The position numbers and the translations under genes are program-made. Positions 34,634 to 43,567 of a stretch of DNA of 64,000 nt are shown here, piece by piece. Position 1 is the stretch's first letter. Every line of letters begins with the position of its first letter. This DNA comes from Roseivivax sp. GX 12232 (GTDB lineage: Bacteria; Pseudomonadota; Alphaproteobacteria; Rhodobacterales; Rhodobacteraceae), in NCBI RefSeq assembly GCF_021272185.1, contig NZ_JAJSEC010000002.1, positions 310,001 to 374,000 on the forward strand, written 5' to 3'. The notes under the pieces were generated by a model. The model was given only the letters and a program-made list of their open reading frames with translations. It did no database searches and was not told where the DNA came from.

Positions 34634-35607
34634 CGGGCCACCACCGGGATGCAGTCGCTGCCCTCGGCCACCAGCGCCGCGCAGAAGCGCCGCGCGTCGG
34701 AGAGATCGGTGAAGCCATGGGCGCGCAGCCGGTAGAAGGTCTTGCCGCCGGATTGCGCCTGCTGGATCACCCGCGACTTCGGGCCGAGGTAATCCTCGAA
34801 GCGGGTCGAGAGCTTGGCCCATTCCTGCCGCGCGGTCTCGGCGCTGTCGAAGGCGCCGAGCTGCACCAGCCGGGTGCCGGAGGCGAGGTCTTCGGGGGCG
34901 ATCTCGCGGGCGGCCTCGGCCTCTTCGGGGGTGACCGGGCTCAGTGCGGCGGTGCGCAGCCCGCCGGGCCGGGCGCGCGGCTTCAGCGAGCGGGCCATGC
35001 CGTCCTCGCCGCCAAGCGCCATGGCGATGGTCGCGTCGATGGCGGCGCGCTCCATCTCCTCCTTGCCGGAGGCGGGGCGCTCGGCCTCGACCTGATCGGC
35101 GGCCCCCTCGCCCGCCTCACCGGGGGCGAGCGGCGACAGGGGCTTGGCCCCGGCGGTGACCTCTTCGACCAGCGCGGCGAGCGTCAGCTCTTCCTCGCCA
35201 TCCGCCTCGGCCGCGCCGGCCTCGGGTTTCGGCTGCGGCACCACCGGATCGGCGGCGGCCACCTCCTGCGGGGTGTCCTCATCCGAGAGGCGCGCGTCCT
35301 CGGGGGCGAGCGTCAGGGTCTCGGGCGGCGGCGGGGCCACGCCCTGCCCGGCCACGTCGTTGACCGCGAGCCCCTGGTGATCGGCGGGCTGGCCGCCGGG
35401 GTTCTCGGGCTGAACGCGCATCGGCCCTTCGGCCGCGCGCACCACCGGGATGCCCGAGACGTCGCGCATCACCAGCTTCGTGCCCCAGACGCCGACGCCG
35501 ACGATCAGCGCAAGCGATACCGCGGCGCCGGTCAGATGCGTCAGGGTCGCAAATGGATTCTTGGGATGGCCCCCCTCGTCGGGACCGGAGCGATAGGTCT
35601 CCGCCAT
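34630..35607 (-). CDS. SPOR domain membrane protein
   Basis: 325 residues. It has a short cytoplasmic N-terminus and one transmembrane helix (about 30-48, 'AVSLALIVGVGVWGTKLV'). A long acidic/proline-rich periplasmic linker follows (about 60-240), then a C-terminal SPOR domain ('TRLVQLGAFDSAETARQEWAKL' split at about 243-264, ending 'YRLRAHGFTDLSDARRFCAAL'). SPOR domains bind denuded septal peptidoglycan, so a role in cell division or wall remodelling is expected. It lies between argS and nagZ. Confidence 0.9.
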   Translation of the reverse strand: MAETYRSGPDEGGHPKNPFATLTHLTGAAVSLALIVGVGVWGTKLVMRDVSGIPVVRAAEGPMRVQPENPGGQPADHQGLAVNDVAGQGVAPPPPETLTLAPEDARLSDEDTPQEVAAADPVVPQPKPEAGAAEADGEEELTLAALVEEVTAGAKPLSPLAPGEAGEGAADQVEAERPASGKEEMERAAIDATIAMALGGEDGMARSLKPRARPGGLRTAALSPVTPEEAEAAREIAPEDLASGTRLVQLGAFDSAETARQEWAKLSTRFEDYLGPKSRVIQQAQSGGKTFYRLRAHGFTDLSDARRFCAALVAEGSDCIPVVAR

Positions 35608-35676
35608 GCCTGCCTCTCGTTCCGGCGGACATCCCGCCGGTCTGCTGCTCTGCCAGTCCGGCGGGCGCGTTTTGTA

Positions 35677-37422
35677 TCAGCGCATTTCTTCTGCCGGTTC
35701 GACGCCCAAGATACCCAATCCCGCTGCCAAAACAACCGAGACAGCCCGCGCCAGGGCGATTTTCGACTGGCTTGTTGCGGGGTTGTCTTCCTGCAGGAAG
35801 CGCAGCTCGGGCTCGTCGTTGCCGCGGTTCCAGAGCGCGTGCAGTTCCGAGGCCAGCTCGTAGAGGTAGAAGGCCACCCGATGCGGCTCGGATGTGCGCG
35901 CGGCGATCTCCACGAGGCGCGGCCATTCGGCCAGCTTCTTGGCCAGCGCCAGCTCGGAGGGATGCGCCGCGTCGGTGGCGTCGATGCCCGCCAGCGTGGC
36001 GTCGCTCACGTCGATGCCCGCGGCCTGGGCCTTGCGCAGCACCGAGGAAATCCGCGCATGGGCGTATTGCACGTAGAAGACCGGGTTGTCCTTGGACTGC
36101 TCCAGCACCTTGTCGAAGTCGAAGTCCAGCGGCGCGTCGTTCTTGCGGGTCAGCATGACGAAGCGGGTCACATCGGAGCCCACCTCTTCGACCACGTCGC
36201 GCAGGGTGACGAAGGTGCCGGCGCGCTTCGACATCTTGAAGGGTTCGCCGTTCTTGTAGAGCTTCACCAGCTGCGTCAGCTTGATGTCGAGCGGCGTCTT
36301 CTCCTGCGAGAGCGCCGCGACCGCCGCCTTCATCCGCTTCACGTAGCCGCCGTGATCGGCGCCGAAGACGTCGATCAGCAGGTCGAAGCCGCGTTCCACC
36401 TTGTCGTAGTGATAGGCGATGTCGGGGGCGAAATAGGTCCAGGCGCCGTCCGATTTCATGATCGGCCGGTCGACGTCATCGCCGTATTCGGTCGACTTGA
36501 AGAGCGTCTGTTCGCGCGGCTCCCAGTCCTCGGGGGTCTTGCCCTTCGGCGGCTCCAGCACGCCCTTGTAGATCAGGCCCTTGTCGCGCAGGCTCTCGAT
36601 CGCCGCCTCGATCCGGCCGGTGCCGTAGAGCGACTTCTCCGAGAAGAAGACATCCATCTTCACGCCCAGAAGCGCGAGGTCCTCGCGGATCAGGTCGAGC
36701 ATCCGCTCGGTCGCGAAGAGGCGCACCTTCTCGAGCCAGACCTCCTCGGGCTGATCGAGATAAGCCTCGCCGACCTCTTCCTTCAGCGCCGCGCCGACCG
36801 CGATCAGGTAGTCGCCGGGATAGGTGCCCTCGGCGAACTCCACCTCGTGGCCATGCGCCTCGAGGTAGCGCAGGTAGACCGACCGTGCGAGCACGTCGAC
36901 CTGGGCGCCGCCGTCGTTGATGTAATATTCCCGCGTGACCTCGTAGCCCGCATAATCCAGAAGCGCCGCCAGCGCGTCGCCGAAGACCGCGCCGCGGGTG
37001 TGGCCGACGTGCAGCGGGCCGGTGGGATTGGCCGAGACATATTCCACGTTGACCCGCTGGCCCTGCCCCATGGCCGAGCGGCCATAGGCCTCGCCGGCCT
37101 TCAGGACGGCGGCGGGCAGCGCCTGCCAGACGGCGCCCGAGAGCCGCAGGTTGATGAAGCCCGGGCCCGCCACGCTGGCCTCGGCCACGCGCGGATCGGC
37201 GGAGAGATGCGGCACCAGCGCCTCGGCGATGTCGCGCGGCTTCTGCCCGGCGGGCTTGGCCAGAACCATGGCCGCATTGGTCGCCATGTCGCCATGCGCG
37301 GGGTCGCGCGGCGGCTCGACGGTGACCGGGCCGAGGTTCAGCTCGCCCGGCAGGCGGCCTTCGGTCTGCAGCTTGCCGATGGCGTCGGTGACAAGGGTTC
37401 CGATCTCGGAAAAGAGGTTCAT
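35677..37422 (-). CDS. argS: arginyl-tRNA synthetase
   Basis: 581 residues, class I. It charges tRNA-Arg. The HIGH motif is HVGH in '[20 protein letters not shown]' (about 127-146). The KMSKS loop reads KMSKR in '[18 protein letters not shown]'. The C-terminal DALR anticodon-binding domain contains '[16 protein letters not shown]' and ends '[22 protein letters not shown]' (split). Normal length. First gene of the leftward argS-SPOR-nagZ-scpA-scpB series, with a 69-bp gap to the SPOR gene. Confidence 0.96.
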   Translation of the reverse strand: MNLFSEIGTLVTDAIGKLQTEGRLPGELNLGPVTVEPPRDPAHGDMATNAAMVLAKPAGQKPRDIAEALVPHLSADPRVAEASVAGPGFINLRLSGAVWQALPAAVLKAGEAYGRSAMGQGQRVNVEYVSANPTGPLHVGHTRGAVFGDALAALLDYAGYEVTREYYINDGGAQVDVLARSVYLRYLEAHGHEVEFAEGTYPGDYLIAVGAALKEEVGEAYLDQPEEVWLEKVRLFATERMLDLIREDLALLGVKMDVFFSEKSLYGTGRIEAAIESLRDKGLIYKGVLEPPKGKTPEDWEPREQTLFKSTEYGDDVDRPIMKSDGAWTYFAPDIAYHYDKVERGFDLLIDVFGADHGGYVKRMKAAVAALSQEKTPLDIKLTQLVKLYKNGEPFKMSKRAGTFVTLRDVVEEVGSDVTRFVMLTRKNDAPLDFDFDKVLEQSKDNPVFYVQYAHARISSVLRKAQAAGIDVSDATLAGIDATDAAHPSELALAKKLAEWPRLVEIAARTSEPHRVAFYLYELASELHALWNRGNDEPELRFLQEDNPATSQSKIALARAVSVVLAAGLGILGVEPAEEMR

Positions 37423-37539
37423 GACGGCGTGCTCCTGACTTCGGGGCTCCGTCTACCATGCCGGCAAGGGGCGTCAATGCAGCCGCCGGGCCCGCGTCTT
37501 CTTACGCTTGGGCCGCCTTACGCTTGGCCCTCCCCGCGC

Positions 37540-39357
37540 TCAGGCCTCCTTGCGCTCGGCCCGCTTCGGCGCCAGCACCAGGATGCAGGTGCCGGGCTGC
37601 TCGCGCGGGCTCTCCTCGGGACCGAGGAAGCGCAGCGTGCCTGCCGCGTCGAGATCGGCCACCAGAACCGCCTCGGGGTTGCGGCTGCGCCAATCCTCGA
37701 GGTCGAACTCCTCGGTCAGGCGCGTGGTGCGGAACTCCCAGCCCTCGGAGATGCGGCGGTTGGCCTCGAGGTAGGTCTCGTTCGGGGCCACGGGCCGCCC
37801 GCCCAGCGTCGCGGGCAGCGTGTGCCGCGCCGAGGTCTCGCGCGAGCGCTTGAGCTGGAAGACCTTCTCGCGGCCGAACTCCGGCCCGAGGTCGGTGGTC
37901 ACAAGCGTGTTGTAGGCATCGTTATCGGTGGCCGCGATGACATGTTCATAGCGCACGAGGTCGAGCCTATGCTCGGCGTCCTCGGAGAGAAGATCCCCGA
38001 AATAGGTCTCAATCTCGGCCTCGCGCGCACCGCGCAGCCGCATGTAGTTCGGATCGACCACGATGACCGGCAGGTCCAGCCCCTTGAGCGCGCGCGCCAG
38101 CGCCACCGACCAGGGCGAGCCGCCGACGATCATCACCCCCGGCCTCTCCGCCGCGGTCAGCCCCAGGAGCCGCGCCAGCGGCGAGAGGGTGAAGCCGTGC
38201 AGCACCACCGTCGCGGCCACCAGCGCGAAGGCCAGGGGCGCGATCTGCGCACCGTCCTCGATGCCGATCCCCGCGAGCCGTTCGCCGAAAAGCCCCGCCA
38301 CCGCGACCAGCACCACCCCGCGCGGGCCGGTCAGCGCGATCAGGAGCCGCTCGGCCCATGGCACATCCGAAAACGCCAGCGACAGAAGCACCGCCGCGGG
38401 GCGCGCCAGCAGGATCACCGCCAGCACGAAGAGAAGCGCGCGGATGTCGAGCGCCGCCAGCGTCGCGCGGTCCATATTGGCGGCCAGCAGGATGAAGACG
38501 CCCGAGACCAGCATGACGGTCGCCTGTTCCTTGAAGCGCCGCAACTCGGTGTAGGAGGGCAGCTCGACATTGGCGATCACCAGCCCCATGAGCGTCACCG
38601 CCAGGAGCCCCGCCTCGTGCAGCACCCAGTCCGAGACGCCGAAGACGCCGAGGACGAGCACGAACAGGACGGGCACCTTCATGTATTCCGGCACCATGCC
38701 GCGTGCGAAGGCCCGCGCCATGCCCCAGCCCGCGGAAAGCCCCAGGAAGGCCGCGAGCGCGATGCCGCTTGCCACGTCGAGCGCCGCATGGCCGGCGCTG
38801 CCCGCGCTTTGGGTGACGACCACCACTTCGAAGGCGAGGACCGCCGCCAGCGCGCCGACGGGATCGTTGACGATGGCTTCCCATTGTAGGAGTGCGGCGG
38901 GCCGCCGCCTGAGCCGCGCCTGCCGCAGGAGCGGCGCGATCACCGTCGGACCGGTGACGATCATGATGCCGCCGAAGACCGCCGAGGTCGCCCAGCTCAG
39001 CCCCGCCACGTAGTGCAGCGCCGCCGCCGAGGCGATCCATCCCAGCGGCGCGCCCAGCACCACCAGCCGCTTCACCCCGGTCGCCGCGTCGCGCAGCCCC
39101 CCGAGGTTCAGCGTCAGCCCGCCCTCGAAAAGGATGATCGCCACGGCGATGGCCACCATGGGCTGGAGAAGCGCACCGAAATCGCGCCCGGGATCGAGAA
39201 TGCCCAGCCCCGGCCCCACGGCGAGGCCCGCGACCAGCATCAGCACGATGGCCGGCATCCTCAGCCGCCAGGCGATCCATTGCGAGCCCACGCCAAGCGC
39301 GCCCACCAGCGCGAAGGCCATGACCGGGGCGAGCCCCGCGGTCTCTGCTGTCGCCAT
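37540..39357 (-). CDS. CPA-family cation:proton antiporter with RCK/TrkA-N domain
   Basis: 605 residues. About 12 transmembrane segments fill residues 10-410, with 'GGIMIVTGPTVIAPLLRQARL' and 'WEAIVNDPVGALAAVLAFE' (the ND acidic pair expected for ion translocation). A cytoplasmic TrkA-N nucleotide-binding domain follows ('GVMIVGGSPWSVALARALKG', about 412-431; 'YEHVIAATDNDAYNTLVTTDLG'). The arrangement fits sodium or potassium/proton antiporters of the CPA1 group. Start ATG 39357 follows an AGAGAGGG site; the longer open frame lacks hydrophobic family sequence. Ion specificity cannot be read from sequence. Confidence 0.85.
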   Translation of the reverse strand: MATAETAGLAPVMAFALVGALGVGSQWIAWRLRMPAIVLMLVAGLAVGPGLGILDPGRDFGALLQPMVAIAVAIILFEGGLTLNLGGLRDAATGVKRLVVLGAPLGWIASAAALHYVAGLSWATSAVFGGIMIVTGPTVIAPLLRQARLRRRPAALLQWEAIVNDPVGALAAVLAFEVVVVTQSAGSAGHAALDVASGIALAAFLGLSAGWGMARAFARGMVPEYMKVPVLFVLVLGVFGVSDWVLHEAGLLAVTLMGLVIANVELPSYTELRRFKEQATVMLVSGVFILLAANMDRATLAALDIRALLFVLAVILLARPAAVLLSLAFSDVPWAERLLIALTGPRGVVLVAVAGLFGERLAGIGIEDGAQIAPLAFALVAATVVLHGFTLSPLARLLGLTAAERPGVMIVGGSPWSVALARALKGLDLPVIVVDPNYMRLRGAREAEIETYFGDLLSEDAEHRLDLVRYEHVIAATDNDAYNTLVTTDLGPEFGREKVFQLKRSRETSARHTLPATLGGRPVAPNETYLEANRRISEGWEFRTTRLTEEFDLEDWRSRNPEAVLVADLDAAGTLRFLGPEESPREQPGTCILVLAPKRAERKEA

Positions 39358-39542
39358 GCTGCCCTCTCTGCCCGTGACCCGCCCGAGTGTAGCGGGGTCA
39401 CGCGGGGTTTCGAGGGAAATTCGCGCTGTCTGCGCAGAGGCTTGCGGCACAGATGCGCAGGCGCCGCTGGGGCTGCCTCGAAACCGGGCAAAAGGGGTGT
39501 CGCGCCACGGTCAGCCCGGCGCGGTCAAGCCCCCTGCCACGC

Positions 39543-40703
39543 TCAGGTCTGGTCGGCCAGCACGTGTTCGCCGGTCAGCCGCGCGTGTTCCTGCAGCGCG
39601 AAGCGGTCGGTCATGCCCGCGATGTAATCGGCCACCAGCCGCGCCAGCGCGGCCTCGTCGGCGGCGCTCTCGATGTCGCCCTGCCAGCGGCGCGGCAGCA
39701 GCGCCGGATCGCCGAGGTAGATCGGAAACAGCTCGTGCACCGCGCGGGTGACCTTGGCGCGCTGCGCCATGACCGAGGGCGCGCGATACATCCGCGTGAA
39801 GAGGAAGGCGCGGATCTCTTTCAGGTCGGCCCAGAGCCCGTCGGAGAAGGAGATGACCGGCCGGCCGAGCTCGCGGATCTCCTGCGGGTGGTTTGCCCCC
39901 GAGGCCAGCAGCGCCGCCCGCGAGGTGTCGATCAGGTCGCCCACCATGTAGCCGAAGACCCGCCGCAGCGCCTCGTGCCGCCGCCGCGTGGCGTCGGTCG
40001 CGGGATAGGCGCAGTCGACCTCGGCATAGGCCTCGCGCACCAGCGGCAGCTCGGCGATGTCCGCCTCGGTGAAGAGCCCCGCCCGGAGCCCGTCGTGCAG
40101 GTCGTGGTTGTTGTAGGCGATGTCGTCCGAGAGTGCCGCCACCTGCGCCTCGGCGCTGGCATGGGTGTGCAGCTCGAGGTCCTGCACCGCGTCGTATTCG
40201 GCCAGCGCGTGAGGCAATTCGCCGGTCACCGGGCCGTTGTGCTTGGCGATGCCCTCGAGCGTGTCCCAGGTCAGGTTCAGCCCGTCGAACTCGGCGTAAT
40301 GGCGTTCCAGCGTGGTCACGATGCGCAGGGTCTGGGCGTTGTGGTCGAAGCCGCCGTAGGGCTGCATCAGCGCGTCGAGCGCATCCTCGCCGGTATGGCC
40401 GAAGGGCGTGTGGCCGAGGTCATGGGCCAGCGCCACCGCCTCGGTCAGGTCGATGTCGAGCCCGATGGCGTTGGAGATCGTCCGCGCCACCTGCGCCACC
40501 TCGATCGAATGGGTGAGCCTGGTGCGGTAGAAATCGCCCTCGTGTTCCACGAAGACCTGGGTCTTGTGCTTCAGGCGGCGAAAGGCCGAGGCATGGATGA
40601 TGCGGTCCCGGTCCCGCTGGAAGCAGGAGCGGAAGGCGCTTTCCTCCTCGGGGTGGAGCCGCCCGCGCGCGAAGGCGGGCGAGCATGCATAGGCGGCAGT
40701 CAT
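39543..40703 (-). CDS. dgt: deoxyguanosinetriphosphate triphosphohydrolase-like HD protein
   Basis: 386 residues. HD-domain metal residues are visible in 'RTRLTHSIEVAQVARTI' (about 61-77), 'ALAHDLGHTPFGHTGEDAL' (about 91-109) and 'ALSDDIAYNNHDLHDGL'. It hydrolyses dNTPs to nucleoside and triphosphate. Length and motif spacing fit the short alphaproteobacterial dGTPase-like group. It is divergent from erpA, with 106 bp between. Confidence 0.92.
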   Translation of the reverse strand: MTAAYACSPAFARGRLHPEEESAFRSCFQRDRDRIIHASAFRRLKHKTQVFVEHEGDFYRTRLTHSIEVAQVARTISNAIGLDIDLTEAVALAHDLGHTPFGHTGEDALDALMQPYGGFDHNAQTLRIVTTLERHYAEFDGLNLTWDTLEGIAKHNGPVTGELPHALAEYDAVQDLELHTHASAEAQVAALSDDIAYNNHDLHDGLRAGLFTEADIAELPLVREAYAEVDCAYPATDATRRRHEALRRVFGYMVGDLIDTSRAALLASGANHPQEIRELGRPVISFSDGLWADLKEIRAFLFTRMYRAPSVMAQRAKVTRAVHELFPIYLGDPALLPRRWQGDIESAADEAALARLVADYIAGMTDRFALQEHARLTGEHVLADQT

Positions 40704-40716
40704 TCCGGTCCTGTCC

Positions 40717-40745
40717 TTGTCGGCTGTCCCGGACCTTCATATATT
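40717..40745 (+). promoter_or_regulatory. sigma70-type promoter of erpA
   Basis: TTGTCG (40717-40722) and TATATT (40740-40745) with exactly 17 bp between, in the dgt/erpA spacer about 65 nt before the erpA start. It is one of the best -35/-10 pairs in the window. Confidence 0.6.
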
Positions 40746-40809
40746 GGGGTCTGCGCGGGATGAAAACGCCCAGAGACAGCTCAACCCCCCTGTTTTGCGA
40801 GGATTATCG

Positions 40810-41133
40810 ATGCAACTGCCCCCGAAAGTGACCGAGCGCGCCTTTGCCCGCCTGGCCGAGATCGGCGCGGGCGACCAGGGACAGGCCCTGCGCGTGGCCG
40901 TCGAGGGCGGCGGCTGCTCGGGGTTCCAATACGACATCAAGCTCGATGCGCCCGAGGACGAGGACCTGGTGCTCGAGGGCCAGGGCCAGAAGGTGGTGGT
41001 CGACCAGGTGTCGCTGCAGTTCCTTGAGAACGCCGTGATCGACTTTTCCGACGAGCTGATCGGCGCGCGATTCGTGATCGAGAACCCGAATGTGGCGAGC
41101 TCCTGCGGCTGCGGGACGAGTTTCGCGATGTGA
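40810..41133 (+). CDS. erpA: iron-sulfur cluster insertion protein (ErpA/A-type carrier)
   Basis: 107 residues. The three A-type carrier cysteines are Cys36 ('EGGGCSGFQY') and Cys99/Cys101 ('NVASSCGCGTSF'). It accepts Fe-S clusters and delivers them to apoproteins. The 'PKVTERAFARLAEI' start and 'FLENAVIDFSDELIGARFVIENPN' (split) are typical. Single gene followed by its own terminator. Confidence 0.93.
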   Translation: MQLPPKVTERAFARLAEIGAGDQGQALRVAVEGGGCSGFQYDIKLDAPEDEDLVLEGQGQKVVVDQVSLQFLENAVIDFSDELIGARFVIENPNVASSCGCGTSFAM

Positions 41134-41188
41134 TTGTGGTGCGCCGGGTGGCCTGATTGGTGGGCGCCGGTGTTGTTCGTATGGAGAG

Positions 41189-41217
41189 CGCCCGTGTCGG
41201 ATGACGCGGGCGTTTTT
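41189..41217 (+). terminator. Rho-independent terminator of erpA
   Basis: CGCCCGTGTC pairs with GACGCGGGCG (one G.T) around GGAT, followed by TTTTT. It begins 56 bp after the erpA stop. Confidence 0.85.
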
Positions 41218-41434
41218 GGTTTGGTTGAGGGGGGGGATAGTCGTGTGGTCGGCCGCGCAGGTGTTTGGCTCGGCTGGACCGCTATTTGGCTTGGCAGGCG
41301 GATCGTTTCACAAGGCTCGACGGCTAGACGCCCGGCAAGGTCTCCGTGGATACACCGTGAGATTAACCACGAACCACCTCTCGGCACTCCCGCGTCTCCC
41401 CCCCCTCACCACCCAGCACACCCCAGCGGGCAAA

Positions 41435-41571
41435 GGGCGCGCGCCGGACCGGGGGCCGGCGCTTCTTACCTTTGAGCGGTGCACTTTATCCCAACAAGGT
41501 CAGGACGAACGACGAACCAGGCGCACCATCCCAAGAAGCGCCGGCCCAAGGGGCCGGTCCGGCGCGCGCCC
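41435..41571 (+). repeat. long-hairpin dispersed element, copy 1
   Basis: 137 bp. The left arm GGGCGCGCGCCGGACCGG + GGGCCGGCGCTT (41435-41464) pairs with the right arm AAGCGCCGGCCC + AAGGGG + CCGGTCCGGCGCGCGCCC (41536-41571). This gives a 30-bp stem with one 6-nt bulge on the right arm. The loop region carries the conserved core GCACTTTATCCCAACAAGG. A tail with a small GCGCCTGCGGCGC-like hairpin and CGGGCGCAAAGG follows to about 41602. Two further copies of the same length exist (47113, minus orientation; 53355, plus). No coding capacity. Confidence 0.85.
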
Positions 41572-41840
41572 TGCGCCTGCGGCGCGGTCCGGGCGCAAAG
41601 GGGCTGCGCTGAGTGTTGGGTGTGGTCGGTAGATCAAGCAGGGGCTCGGACGCGGGCTGGCTGGCCTGTGATTGCTGTAAGTGCAGTGGATGGCCCAATA
41701 CGACTTCCACGCCTTGTGCCCGAGCCACCCTCCAGCCCCACAATCCGTCTCCAGCCGCACCTCACCCCCCCACCGCTTGCAATGCGTCGCGGCCTCGCCC
41801 AGAAACGGCGCAGCGCAACGCCACCGGAGGCCCCTGCCCC

Positions 41841-42623
41841 ATGAAGATCGCGACCTTCAACATCAACGGCATCAAGGCCCGGTTCGAGGCGCTCTCGGCC
41901 TGGCTCTCCGAGGCCCAGCCCGACGTCGCGCTGCTCCAGGAGATCAAGTCGGTCGACGAGAACTTCCCCCGCGAGCACTTCGAGGACATGGGCTACAACG
42001 TCGAGACCCACGGCCAGAAAAGCTTCAACGGGGTTGCGATCCTCTCCAAGCGCCCGCTCGAGGACGTGCGCCGAGGCCTGCCCGGGGACGACAGCGACGA
42101 ACAGGCGCGCTGGATCGAGGCCACGGTCATGGGCGACAGCCTGCCCTTGCGGATCTGCGGGCTCTATCTGCCCAACGGCAACCCCGCGCCGGGGCCGAAA
42201 TACGACTACAAGCTGGCCTGGATGGAGCGCCTCAAGGCCCGCGCCGAGGAACTCATCGCGAGCGAGGAACCCGCGCTCATGGCGGGCGATTACAACATCA
42301 TCCCCCAGGCCGAGGACGCCGCCAAGCCAGAGAGCTGGCGCGAGGACGCGCTTTTCCTGCCTGAGAGCCGCGCGGCCTTCCGGCGGATCCTGAACCTGGG
42401 CTTCACAGAGGCCTTCCGCGCCCGCCACCCCGGGCCCGGGCACTACTCCTTCTGGGACTACCAGGCCGGGGCCTGGAACCGGAACAACGGCATCCGCATC
42501 GACCACCTGCTCCTGACCCCCGCCTGCGCCGACCTCCTGGTCGAAGCGGGCATCGACCGGGAGCAGCGCGGACGCGAAAAACCTTCGGACCACGTGCCGG
42601 TCTGGGCCGAGATCGCGGCCTGA
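41841..42623 (+). CDS. xthA: exodeoxyribonuclease III
   Basis: 260 residues, AP endonuclease/3'-5' exonuclease for base-excision repair. 'MKIATFNINGIKAR' at the start, catalytic Glu34 in 'LLQEIKS', 'LYLPNGNP', 'GDYNIIPQAED' and the terminal 'PSDHVPVWAEI' (His-Asp) mark the EEP nuclease fold. Normal length. Confidence 0.95.
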   Translation: MKIATFNINGIKARFEALSAWLSEAQPDVALLQEIKSVDENFPREHFEDMGYNVETHGQKSFNGVAILSKRPLEDVRRGLPGDDSDEQARWIEATVMGDSLPLRICGLYLPNGNPAPGPKYDYKLAWMERLKARAEELIASEEPALMAGDYNIIPQAEDAAKPESWREDALFLPESRAAFRRILNLGFTEAFRARHPGPGHYSFWDYQAGAWNRNNGIRIDHLLLTPACADLLVEAGIDREQRGREKPSDHVPVWAEIAA

Positions 42624-42690
42624 GCCCGCTTGCGTGGCCCGCAAGCCCCCCTTACATCTGGACCAATACGACACATCGGAGCCCCTATTC

Positions 42691-42933
42691 ATGGCTATGC
42701 AGGCCCACGAAATCGAAGCGCTGATCCGCGCAGAGTTTCCCGACGCCAAGGTCACGATCACCGATCTGGCTGGCGACGGGAACCACTATGCCGCCGAGGT
42801 CATCGACGAGAGCTTCCGGGGCAAGAACCGCGTGCAGCAGCAACGCGCGGTCTACTCGGCGCTGAAAGGCAAGATGGACGGCAGCCAGGGCGAGCTGCAC
42901 GCCCTGGCGCTGACCACCAAGGTGCCGGACTGA
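42691..42933 (+). CDS. bolA: BolA/IbaG family protein
   Basis: 80 residues. 'MQAHEIEALIRAEFPDAKVTI', 'GDGNHYAAEVID' and 'RVQQQRAVYSALKGKM' fit the BolA2-like/IbaG subgroup, with the conserved His-containing 'HALALTTKVP' end. Such proteins form [2Fe-2S]-bridged heterodimers with CGFS monothiol glutaredoxins, and one is encoded 52 bp downstream, a strong context match. Start ATG 42691; a GTG further upstream in the same frame (42634) overlaps the xthA spacer and is not used. Confidence 0.92.
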   Translation: MAMQAHEIEALIRAEFPDAKVTITDLAGDGNHYAAEVIDESFRGKNRVQQQRAVYSALKGKMDGSQGELHALALTTKVPD

Positions 42934-42985
42934 CGGCCCCAAGGCGGGCACCTCCGGCAAACACGAACTTCCGAAGGGAACGGAC

Positions 42986-43354
42986 ATGAGCACCACCGAC
43001 GCGCAGACCCAGATCGACGAGACGGTCAAATCCCACGACGTGGTCCTGTACATGAAGGGCACCAAGTCGATGCCCCAATGCGGCTTCTCGAGCCGCGTGG
43101 CCGGCGTCCTGAACTACATGGGCGTGGACTACACCGACGTGAACGTCCTCTCCGACGAGGCGATCCGCCAGGGCATCAAGGATTACTCCGACTGGCCGAC
43201 CATCCCGCAGCTCTACGTGAAGGGCGAGTTCGTCGGCGGCTGCGACATCATCACCGAGATGACCCTCTCGGGCGAGCTGGACCAGCTCTTCTCCGACAAC
43301 GGCGTGAGCTACGACAAGGACGCCGCCGAGAAGATCCGCGAAGCCAACGGCTGA
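42986..43354 (+). CDS. grxD: monothiol glutaredoxin (CGFS type)
   Basis: 122 residues. The CGFS active site has Cys32 in 'MPQCGFSSRVAG', preceded by 'VLYMKGTKS' and followed by 'WPTIPQLYVKGEFVGGCDI'. It binds a glutathione-ligated [2Fe-2S] cluster and works with BolA in cluster trafficking. A GAAGGGAACG site precedes the ATG. It is the last gene before a bidirectional terminator. Confidence 0.95.
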   Translation: MSTTDAQTQIDETVKSHDVVLYMKGTKSMPQCGFSSRVAGVLNYMGVDYTDVNVLSDEAIRQGIKDYSDWPTIPQLYVKGEFVGGCDIITEMTLSGELDQLFSDNGVSYDKDAAEKIREANG

Positions 43355-43359
43355 GGCCG

Positions 43360-43465
43360 GGCGCGCCGGTGAGGTGAGCCAGCGGCGGGTCCAAGCGGCA
43401 AGTCGCTGGACCTGCCACGCAAGCTGACCGTCACAGGCGCTGTTGGACTGATTGGCAGGCGCGCC
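43360..43465. other. structured intergenic segment, candidate small RNA
   Basis: GGCGCGCC at 43360-43367 recurs at 43458-43465 and closes a long imperfect hairpin. Inside are CCAGCG / CGC..TGG pairing and a strong hairpin, GGTCCA...TGGACC (43388-43412) with inner GCG/CGC. In many proteobacteria 6S RNA lies next to zapA (here downstream of it on the - strand). I could not match the 6S core, so the identity is open and the transcribed strand is unknown. Confidence 0.3.
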
Positions 43466-43500
43466 GCGACACCAGAGCGCGCGCGGGCCGCATCACACAG

Positions 43501-43536
43501 AAAAGGCCGGTGCCCCAGGTGGGCGCCGGCCTTTTT
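43501..43536. terminator. bidirectional terminator between grxD and zapA
   Basis: AAAAGGCCGGTGCCC pairs with GGGCGCCGGCCTTTTT around a short loop. A-tract and T-tract on either side serve both the rightward grxD transcript and the leftward zapA transcript. Confidence 0.85.
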
Positions 43537-43567
43537 GCTCAGCACTGACTGGCCTGGACGGCTTAGA

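Larger units (their letters stand above)
41134..41840. other. 707-bp intergenic spacer between erpA and xthA
   Basis: Contains the erpA terminator (41189-41217), a G/T-rich stretch (about 41134-41300) and a C/A-rich stretch (about 41355-41430). The 137-bp long-hairpin element follows (41435-41571, with a conserved tail to about 41600), then another G/T-rich stretch to about 41690. Short open frames on both strands have poor codon usage and no recognisable domain. No gene is called. Confidence 0.6.

Noticed and set aside
34717-38889. 1390-codon + strand open frame spanning the SPOR gene, argS and the antiporter
   Set aside because: Antisense shadow of three well-supported leftward genes, with no domain and improbable amino-acid composition.
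41486-41760. Small open frames over the long-hairpin element region
   Set aside because: They traverse the palindromic arms, differ between copies and show no conserved reading frame in the three elements.
43360-43465. Firm call of 6S RNA
   Set aside because: Position is suggestive, but I could not identify the conserved central bubble or a matching promoter, so it is listed only as a candidate structured region.
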